From: Pseudomonadota bacterium
GTDB taxonomy: Bacteria > Pseudomonadota > Gammaproteobacteria > Xanthomonadales > Xanthomonadaceae
Direction: 5' to 3'
Assembly (NCBI GenBank): GCA_023391775.1
Contig: JAEWAG010000306.1
Span: 1 to 6,575 of the forward strand
DNA length: 6,575 nt
Shown here piece by piece: positions 1 through 5,465 of this stretch. Position 1 is the stretch's first letter, and each line of letters opens with the position of its first letter. The translations under genes and the position numbers were made by a program. The notes under the pieces were generated by a model. The model saw only the letters and a list, made by a program, of their open reading frames with translations. It was not told the DNA's origin and made no database searches.

Positions 1-45
1 CTGCTCCAGTTCCTCGGCCGCGGCTACGACGAGATCCCCCCATGA
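1..45 (+). CDS. 3' end of an unidentified upstream gene (partial)
   Basis: Reading from base 1 gives fourteen codons, LLQFLGRGYDEIPP, followed by a TGA stop at 43-45. The stop overlaps the ATG of the next gene in an ATGA arrangement, which is typical of translationally coupled genes and is the main reason to believe this frame is coding. Codon third positions are mostly G or C, as in the neighbouring genes. Too little remains to name the product, and I do not recognise the C-terminus. The next gene probably depends on this one for transcription and for efficient initiation, because there is no room for a promoter between them. Confidence 0.5.
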   Translation: MLQFLGRGYDEIPP

Positions 46-1448
46 CCCCCAAGCGCCCCCCGAAACCCGGCAAGACCACCACGTCCGCGAAGTCCGCGAA
101 ATCCGCCAGGGCTGCCAGCCCGGCGAAGACCACCAGGGCAGCGAAGGTAACGAAGGCCATCAAGCCCGCACGCAAGCCGGCCGCCAAGACCGCCCCGCGC
201 GCCCGCGCCCTGCCCTTCGAGGTCGACGCCTCCAGCCAGCAGCCGCTGGGCATGTCGCCGCAGGCCTTCCTGCGCGACTACTGGCACAAGCGCCCGCTGC
301 TGATCCGCAACGCCTTTCCCGGCTTCCAGACCCCGGTGATGCCCGAGGACCTGGCCGGCCTGGCCTGCGAGGACGGCGTGCTCGCGCGCCTGATCAGCCA
401 TGACCGTGCCAGCGACGCCTGGGACGTGCGCACCGGCCCGTTCCAGGAAGAGGATTTCCCGGAACTGCCCGACCACGACTGGACCCTGCTGGTCCAGGAC
501 GTGGACAAGTGGGACCCGGACGTGGCCGCGCTGCTGGAGCAGTTCCGCTTCCTGCCGCGCTGGCGCATCGACGACATCATGGTCAGCTTCGCCGCCCCCG
601 GCGGCTCGGTCGGCGCCCATGTAGACCATTACGACGTGTTCCTGCTGCAGGCCCATGGCCACCGCCGCTGGCAGATCGACGCCTCGGTCGCGATGGGCCG
701 CCCGGCCCCGGACCTGTCCTTCCGCCAGGACACGGCGATCAAGCTGCTGCAGCACTTCGAGCCGACCCACGACTGGGTGCTGGCCCCGGGCGACATGCTC
801 TACCTGCCGCCGCTGGTGCCGCACCACGGCGTGGCCGAGGATCCCTGCCTGACCTTCTCGGTCGGCATGCGCGCCCCTGCCGCCTCCGAGCTGATCGGCG
901 ACTGGCTGGACGAGGTGCTGGTCGATGCCGACGAGGCCATCCGCTACCACGACGAGGACCTGGCCCTGCCGGCGGACCCGAACGAGATCGACGTGGCGGC
1001 GATGAACCGCGTGGTCGAGGCGCTCAACGCCATCCGCATGAACGACCCGGACCGCCTGGGCGACTGGTTCGGCCGCTTCATCACCACCTACCGCGCCGCA
1101 GGCGACGTGATGCCCTCCGGCCGGGAGCTGCCGCGCGAAGGCGTGGAGGAGCTGCTGGCCGAAGGCGCCACCCTGCACCGCCACCCGGCCTCGCGCCTGG
1201 CCTGGCGCCGGCGCCACGCCGGACGCGGCGCCAGCCTGTACTGCAGTGGCCAGTCCATCGAGGTCAGCCAGGCCGACGCCCGGCGCCTGTCCGATGCACG
1301 CGTGCTCGACCTTCCCGCCTGGCAGGCGCTGTCGGCGGCCGGCCGTGACGCTGCCTTCGCCCTTTACCAGGCCGGGCACTACGCCCTGGACGCCGGCGGC
1401 GAACACGACGAGGAAGGGAACGACGGCGAGGGAGACCTGCCGGCGTGA
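42..1448 (+). CDS. roxA: Cupin/JmjC-type 2-oxoglutarate oxygenase, RoxA/YcfD family (ribosomal protein L16 arginine 3-hydroxylase)
   Basis: The 468-residue product matches the YcfD/RoxA family of Fe(II)- and 2-oxoglutarate-dependent oxygenases. In E. coli the enzyme hydroxylates an arginine of ribosomal protein L16, consuming O2 and 2-oxoglutarate in the cytoplasm. The cupin core has the iron triad H193-x-D195 (in GAHVDHYDVF) and H261 (in LPPLVPHHG). R208, before R209-W210, aligns with the YcfD 2-oxoglutarate-binding arginine. Family landmarks are FLRDYWHKRPLLIRNAF (76-92), WRIDDIMVSFAAPGG (174-188) and DWFGRFIT (341-348). A C-terminal winged-helix-like region should occupy about 365-448. The protein is longer than E. 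coli YcfD (about 373) because of a Lys/Arg/Ala/Pro tail at 1-56 (17 basic, no acidic residues) and an acidic tail at 450-465. ATG 42 is chosen for its stop overlap with the upstream gene; M71 (base 252) would give a YcfD-like N-terminus but has no ribosome-binding site. The L16 substrate is inferred from the family. Confidence 0.88.
   Translation: MTPKRPPKPGKTTTSAKSAKSARAASPAKTTRAAKVTKAIKPARKPAAKTAPRARALPFEVDASSQQPLGMSPQAFLRDYWHKRPLLIRNAFPGFQTPVMPEDLAGLACEDGVLARLISHDRASDAWDVRTGPFQEEDFPELPDHDWTLLVQDVDKWDPDVAALLEQFRFLPRWRIDDIMVSFAAPGGSVGAHVDHYDVFLLQAHGHRRWQIDASVAMGRPAPDLSFRQDTAIKLLQHFEPTHDWVLAPGDMLYLPPLVPHHGVAEDPCLTFSVGMRAPAASELIGDWLDEVLVDADEAIRYHDEDLALPADPNEIDVAAMNRVVEALNAIRMNDPDRLGDWFGRFITTYRAAGDVMPSGRELPREGVEELLAEGATLHRHPASRLAWRRRHAGRGASLYCSGQSIEVSQADARRLSDARVLDLPAWQALSAAGRDAAFALYQAGHYALDAGGEHDEEGNDGEGDLPA
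1428..1434 (+). promoter_or_regulatory. Ribosome-binding site for the GNAT gene, inside the roxA coding end
   Basis: The purine run GAGGGAG lies 10 bases before the GTG at 1445 and is the best Shine-Dalgarno match nearby. A second purine run, AGGAAGGGAA, lies at 1411-1420. Both are codons for the acidic tail of the upstream oxygenase (Glu-Glu-Gly and Glu-Gly-Asp). The site supports GTG 1445 as the start and fits coupling across the GTGA overlap. Confidence 0.55.
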
Positions 1449-2353
1449 ATCCGGCGGCTGCCCCGGCGGTACACCTGGCCGATTACGCCCGCGAACACGC
1501 CTGCGTGCACGCGGTCCGGTCGGTGGTGTTCGTGCAGGAGCAGCAGGTGCCGGTGGAGCTGGAGCGCGATGCGCTGGACCCGGTGAGCATCCATGTGCTG
1601 GCGCGGGCCGGCGACGGCACGGCCGTTGGCACCGCGCGGATGACCCCGGACCGGCGCATCGGACGGATGGCGGTGCTACCAGCCTGGCGCGGGCGCGGGG
1701 TGGGCCAGGCACTGATGGACACGCTGCTTGCCCAGGCCCGCGCCTTGGGCTGGCCCGAGGTGAGCCTGCATGCCCAGCTGCACGCGCTGCCGTTCTACGC
1801 GCGGTCCGGCTTTGTTCCCGCCGGAGCGCGATTCAGCGAGGCCGGCATCGATCATCGGCGGATGGTCCGCCGCCTGCCCGGGGCCAGCCCGATCGAGGAC
1901 GCTGAGGCCGCCGCCGCGGTGGTGGTAGCCTTGGCCACCCATGCCCGTCGTGGCCTGGCGTTCTACAGCCGGGCCCTGGACCCGGGCCTGCTGGACCGGC
2001 GCGAGGTGCTGGACGCGATCCGCCGCTTCGCCACCCGCACCGGGCCGCGCCAGGTCCGGATCCTCCTGCATGACGCGGACTCACCGCGCCGGGAGGACGC
2101 ACCGTTGCTCGGGCTGGCACAACGGCTGCCCAGCGTGTTCTCCCTGCGCCAGATCAGCGACCCCGTGGACGCCCGCTACCCCTCCGCCTACGCCTTCAAC
2201 GATCGCGGTGGCGCACTGTTCCGTCCGTTGGCCTCACGCATGGAAGGGGAAGGCGGCATCGACGACGGAGCGACCGCGCGGCGCCTGGAACAGGCATTCA
2301 CCCCCGTGTGGGAGCGTTCCCGGCCCTGCACCGAACTGCGTGCCCTGGGCTGA
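1445..2353 (+). CDS. GNAT-family N-acetyltransferase with an extra C-terminal domain of unknown function
   Basis: The 302-residue product has an N-terminal GNAT fold (about 8-145) resembling the ElaA/YjcF type. It shows VVFVQEQQVPVELERDALD (27-45), the beta-strand and acetyl-CoA pyrophosphate loop RMAVLPAWRGRGVGQALM (74-91, with R82-G-R-G-V-G87), and LPFYARSGF (115-123) near the C-terminal end of the fold. It should transfer an acetyl group from acetyl-CoA to an amine; the substrate cannot be read from the sequence. Residues about 150-302 form a second domain, with RQVRILLHD (202-210), SAYAFNDRGGALFRPL (247-262) and LEQAFTPVWERS (281-292). Its strand pattern recalls phospholipase-D-like folds but has no HKD motif. 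It may be the domain called DUF7931 in similar proteins (from memory, unchecked). The GTG start overlaps the roxA stop (GTGA) and has a good ribosome-binding site, indicating one operon. There is no signal peptide or membrane segment. Confidence 0.85.
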   Translation: MNPAAAPAVHLADYAREHACVHAVRSVVFVQEQQVPVELERDALDPVSIHVLARAGDGTAVGTARMTPDRRIGRMAVLPAWRGRGVGQALMDTLLAQARALGWPEVSLHAQLHALPFYARSGFVPAGARFSEAGIDHRRMVRRLPGASPIEDAEAAAAVVVALATHARRGLAFYSRALDPGLLDRREVLDAIRRFATRTGPRQVRILLHDADSPRREDAPLLGLAQRLPSVFSLRQISDPVDARYPSAYAFNDRGGALFRPLASRMEGEGGIDDGATARRLEQAFTPVWERSRPCTELRALG

Positions 2354-2365
2354 GACGCTCGCCGC

Positions 2366-2389
2366 GCCACATCCGTCACGTGGTGTGGC
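2366..2389 (+). terminator. GC-rich hairpin after the GNAT gene, possible weak terminator
   Basis: GCCACA (2366-2371) is the exact reverse complement of TGTGGC (2384-2389). A T-G wobble and a C-G pair extend the stem to about 8 pairs around an 8-base loop. It starts 13 bases after the stop at 2351-2353, where a terminator for the roxA-GNAT transcript would be expected. No T-run follows, so it is not a classical intrinsic terminator. It could instead protect the RNA 3' end or be a chance palindrome. Confidence 0.3.
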
Positions 2390-2475
2390 CGCCAAACCGC
2401 CCAGACTGGTGCACAGGCAGTGTGAACAGCGCCCTGACGAAGGCCCCCCGCAGCGGCGTATGCACCCTTCGGCTA

Positions 2476-2490
2476 AGGCCCTCAGGCCCT
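2476..2490 (+). repeat. Tandem AGGCCCT direct repeat upstream of the sucA -10 box
   Basis: Two identical 7-base units, AGGCCCT at 2476-2482 and 2484-2490, are separated by one base and lie 10 bases before the TATACT box. They cover the place where a -35 element would sit, and no good -35 hexamer is visible there. They could be contacts for an activator or repressor, but the 8-base period is not a helical turn and the repeat may be chance. Confidence 0.3.
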
Positions 2491-2500
2491 GAATGGGGGT

Positions 2501-2506
2501 TATACT
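2501..2506 (+). promoter_or_regulatory. Candidate -10 box of the sucAB promoter
   Basis: TATACT differs from the sigma-70 -10 consensus at one base and stands out in otherwise GC-rich DNA between the end of the GNAT gene and sucA. Transcription would begin near 2512-2514, leaving a leader of about 70 nt before the GTG at 2583. No TTGACA-like hexamer occurs 16-18 bases upstream (the 17-bp position reads GCCCTC), so the promoter may need an activator. The call rests on one hexamer and on position. Confidence 0.4.
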
Positions 2507-2530
2507 TTCACGGCTTTCGAACCCGAGATT

Positions 2531-2540
2531 CCGGGCCCGG
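2531..2540. repeat. Perfect palindrome CCGGGCCCGG in the sucA leader
   Basis: The ten bases are fully self-complementary and lie in the predicted untranslated leader. They overlap two short alternative hairpins: CCCG 2522-2525 with CGGG 2532-2535, and GGGC 2533-2536 with GCCC 2542-2545. The two share bases 2533-2535, so they cannot form together. Stems of four pairs are common by chance in DNA this GC-rich, so function is uncertain. Confidence 0.25.
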
Positions 2541-2582
2541 AGCCCAGCGGCACGACCGCATCCCCTCCAGACGCGACATATC

Positions 2583-5408
2583 GTGGACAACCTACTCAAG
2601 CAGTTTGCGCAGTCATCGCAACTCGGCAACAACGCCGCCTTCATCGAGGACCTGTACGAGCAGTACCTGGTCTCCCCTGACAGCGTGGACCCGAAGTGGA
2701 AAGCCTACTTCGACGGTTTCAAGGGCCGCGAGGCCGGCGACGTGCCCCACTCGGCGGTCATCGCCCACGTGGCCGAGGCTGCCCGCAATGCCGCCACTGC
2801 CGGGCCGTCCGCCGGTTCGGGTGACGAGCGCGAACGCAACGTCGGCCGCCTGATCACCGCCTACCGCTCGCGCGGCCACCTCGGCGCCAAGGTCGATCCG
2901 CTCGCCCTGACCCCGCCGATGAACCCGCCGGACCTGGGCCTGGACTTCCACAGCCTGTCCGAGCGCGACCTGGACAGCGAGTTCAGCACCGGCGGCCTGG
3001 CCGGCCAGCCGCGCATGAAGCTGCGCGACCTGCTGGCACGCCTGAAGGCGACCTACACCGGCTCCATCGGCGCCGAGTTCATGCACATCGCCGAGGTCGA
3101 GCAGCGCCAGTGGCTGTACCAGCGCCTGGAGCGCGCCGGTGGCGACTACAACCTCAGCACCGAGACCCGCAAGCGCGTGCTCGAGCGCCTCACCGCGGCC
3201 GAGGGCCTCGAGCGCTACCTGCACACCAAGTACGTGGGCCAGAAGCGCTTCTCGCTGGAAGGCGGCGAATCGCTGATCCCGCTGCTGGACACGGTGATCC
3301 ACCAGTCCGGCGTGGACAAGGTCAAGGACATCGTGATCGGCATGGCCCACCGCGGCCGCCTGAACGTGCTGGTCAACACCCTCGGCAAGAACCCGCGCAA
3401 GCTGTTCGACGAGTTCGAAGGCAAGTTCGAGCACGACAGCATCGCCCACGCCGGCGACGTGAAGTACCACATGGGCTTCTCGGCCGACATCGCCACGCCG
3501 GGCGACCCGGTGCACCTGGCGCTGGCCTTCAACCCCTCGCACCTGGAAATCGTCGACCCGGTGGTCGCCGGCTCGGCGCGGTCGCGCCAGGAGCGCCGCG
3601 GTGATACCGAGCGCACCCAGGTGGTGCCGGTCCTGATCCACGGCGACGCGGCCTTCGCCGGCCAGGGCGTGGTGATGGAGCTGTTCCAGATGTCGCAGGC
3701 GCGCGGCTTCGCCGTCGGCGGCACCGTGCACGTGGTGGTCAACAACCAGGTCGGCTTCACCACCAGCAACAAGGAAGACGCCCGCTCCACGCTGTACTGC
3801 ACCGACGTGGCCAAGATGGTCGGCGCCCCGGTGTTCCACGTGAACGGCGACGACCCGGAGGCCGTGGTGTTCGTGGCCACGCTGGCCTACGAGTTCCGCC
3901 AGAAGTTCAAGAAGGACGTGGTCATCGACCTGGTCTGCTACCGCCGCCACGGCCACAACGAGGCCGACGAGCCGGCGGCGACCCAGCCGGTGATGTACCA
4001 GACCATCCGCAAGCACCCGACCACCCGCGAGCTGTACGCCAGGAGCCTGGAGCAGGCCGGCGTGCTGGCCGCCGAGGAGGCCAGGGCGCTGGCGGACGGC
4101 TACCGCGCCAAGCTCGATGCCGGCGAGGTGACCACCGAGCTGGCCCCGGCCAAGCCGGAGGACTACGAGCTGACGATCGACTGGTCCACCTACCTGTCCG
4201 GCAAGCTGTCGGACCCGGTGGATACCGGGGTCAAGCCGGGCAAGCTCAAGGAGCTGGCCAGGCTGATCAACACCATCCCGCAGGGCGTCACCCTGCACCC
4301 GCGCGTGGCCAAGATCTACGACGACCGCGCCAAGATGAGCGCCGGCGAGCTGCCGGGCGACTGGGGCTTTGCCGAGAACCTGGCCTACGCCACCCTGCTG
4401 GCCGAAGGCCACGGTCTGCGCCTGGTGGGCCAGGATGCAGGTCGCGGCACCTTCTTCCACCGCCACGCGATCCTGCACGAGCAGAAGACCGACAGCTACT
4501 ACCTGCCGCTGCGCCAGCTGGTCGACAGCCCGGAGCGCTGCACCATCATCGACTCGCTGCTCAGCGAGGAAGCGGTGATGGCGTTCGAGTACGGCTTCTC
4601 CACCACCGACCCGAACACCCTGGACATCTGGGAAGCGCAGTTCGGCGACTTCGCCAATGGCGCGCAGGTGGTGATCGACCAGTTCATCGCCGCCGGTGAG
4701 GCCAAGTGGGGCCGCCTGTCCGGCCTGACCCTGCTGCTGCCGCACGGCTACGAAGGCCAGGGCCCGGAGCACAGCTCCGCCCGCCTGGAGCGCTTCCTGC
4801 AGCTGTGCGCGCTGGAGAACATGCTGGTCTGCGTGCCCACCACCCCGGCCCAGTGCTTCCACATGCTGCGCCGGCAGATGAAGATGAGCACCCGCAAGCC
4901 GCTGGTGGTCATGACGCCCAAGTCGCTGCTGCGCCACAAGCTGGCCGTGTCGACCCTGGACGAGCTGGCCAACGGCCAGTTCCAGCACCTGATCCCGGAC
5001 GCCTCGGCCGACGCGAAGAAGGTCAAGCGCGTGGTGCTGTGCTCGGGCAAGGTCTACTACGACCTGCTGGAGGACGCGCAGAAGCGTGGCCAGGACGATG
5101 TCGCCATCATCCGCGTCGAGCAGCTGTACCCGTTCCCGCGCGAGCTGCTGTCGGCCGAGCTGCAGAAGTACGGCAAGGCCGCCGACGTCATCTGGTGCCA
5201 GGAAGAGCCGCAGAACCAGGGTGCCTGGTACCAGATCAAGCACCACCTGCAGGCCTGCCTGGCCAAGGGCCAGGCGCTGAGCTACGCCGGCCGCAGCCGC
5301 TCGCCCTCGCCCGCCGTCGGCCACTTCGCCGACCACGTGCGCGAGCAGCAGCAGCTGGTCGCCGACGCACTGGTCAACCCGCCCGGCAGCCAGATCGCCG
5401 CCGAGTAA
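2583..5408 (+). CDS. sucA: 2-oxoglutarate dehydrogenase E1 component (thiamine diphosphate-dependent)
   Basis: This is the decarboxylating E1 of the 2-oxoglutarate dehydrogenase complex in the cytoplasmic TCA cycle. It converts 2-oxoglutarate to CO2 and a succinyl group passed to the E2 lipoyl arm. The 941 residues are close to E. coli SucA (933). From the GTG start, the order is an N-terminal E2-contact helix (FIEDLYEQYL, 20-29), RSRGHLGAKVDPL (95-107), and the thiamine-diphosphate domain with H256 (AHRGRLNVL) and H296 (KYHMGFS), matching E. coli H260 and H298. The metal/cofactor site is D355 (IHGDAAFAGQG) with N388 (NNQVGFTT). RRHGHNEADEP lies at 454-464. The transketolase-like pyrimidine domain follows, with GQDAGRGTFFHRH (616-628), then the C-terminal domain ending near 941. 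The frame stays open 90 bases upstream to an ATG at 2493, but that start would overlap the candidate promoter and add a stretch unlike the family. GTG 2583 begins V-D-N-L-L-K-Q-F, which fits the family. Its ribosome-binding site is weak. sucB follows after 57 bases. Confidence 0.97.
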   Translation: MDNLLKQFAQSSQLGNNAAFIEDLYEQYLVSPDSVDPKWKAYFDGFKGREAGDVPHSAVIAHVAEAARNAATAGPSAGSGDERERNVGRLITAYRSRGHLGAKVDPLALTPPMNPPDLGLDFHSLSERDLDSEFSTGGLAGQPRMKLRDLLARLKATYTGSIGAEFMHIAEVEQRQWLYQRLERAGGDYNLSTETRKRVLERLTAAEGLERYLHTKYVGQKRFSLEGGESLIPLLDTVIHQSGVDKVKDIVIGMAHRGRLNVLVNTLGKNPRKLFDEFEGKFEHDSIAHAGDVKYHMGFSADIATPGDPVHLALAFNPSHLEIVDPVVAGSARSRQERRGDTERTQVVPVLIHGDAAFAGQGVVMELFQMSQARGFAVGGTVHVVVNNQVGFTTSNKEDARSTLYCTDVAKMVGAPVFHVNGDDPEAVVFVATLAYEFRQKFKKDVVIDLVCYRRHGHNEADEPAATQPVMYQTIRKHPTTRELYARSLEQAGVLAAEEARALADGYRAKLDAGEVTTELAPAKPEDYELTIDWSTYLSGKLSDPVDTGVKPGKLKELARLINTIPQGVTLHPRVAKIYDDRAKMSAGELPGDWGFAENLAYATLLAEGHGLRLVGQDAGRGTFFHRHAILHEQKTDSYYLPLRQLVDSPERCTIIDSLLSEEAVMAFEYGFSTTDPNTLDIWEAQFGDFANGAQVVIDQFIAAGEAKWGRLSGLTLLLPHGYEGQGPEHSSARLERFLQLCALENMLVCVPTTPAQCFHMLRRQMKMSTRKPLVVMTPKSLLRHKLAVSTLDELANGQFQHLIPDASADAKKVKRVVLCSGKVYYDLLEDAQKRGQDDVAIIRVEQLYPFPRELLSAELQKYGKAADVIWCQEEPQNQGAWYQIKHHLQACLAKGQALSYAGRSRSPSPAVGHFADHVREQQQLVADALVNPPGSQIAAE

Positions 5409-5454
5409 GCGCAGCGCCGCCCATCCCGCATTCCCGCCATTAGACATACGCCCC

Positions 5455-5459
5455 AAGGA
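5455..5459 (+). promoter_or_regulatory. Ribosome-binding site of sucB
   Basis: AAGGA lies 6 bases before the ATG at 5466 and is the only good Shine-Dalgarno match in the sucA-sucB gap (5409-5465). The gap shows no convincing promoter or terminator, so sucB is most likely translated independently from the sucA transcript. Confidence 0.65.
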
Positions 5460-5465
5460 CGCCCC

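Noticed and set aside
252..254. Internal ATG (M71) as the roxA start, which would give a YcfD-like length.
   Set aside because: No Shine-Dalgarno sequence precedes it, the upstream codons keep coding-like third-position bias, and ATG 42 overlaps the upstream stop in a coupling arrangement. It remains the main alternative.
24..1712. A minus-strand frame of 562 codons antisense to roxA and the start of the GNAT gene.
   Set aside because: It shows the same GC-driven absence of stops and low-complexity composition, and it crosses two well-supported genes on the opposite strand.
2421..2436. TGTGA at 2421-2425 as a possible CRP/Clp site controlling sucA.
   Set aside because: After the six-base spacer the second half reads CCCTG rather than TCACA, so only one half-site exists. 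It is also too far from the -10 to be persuasive.
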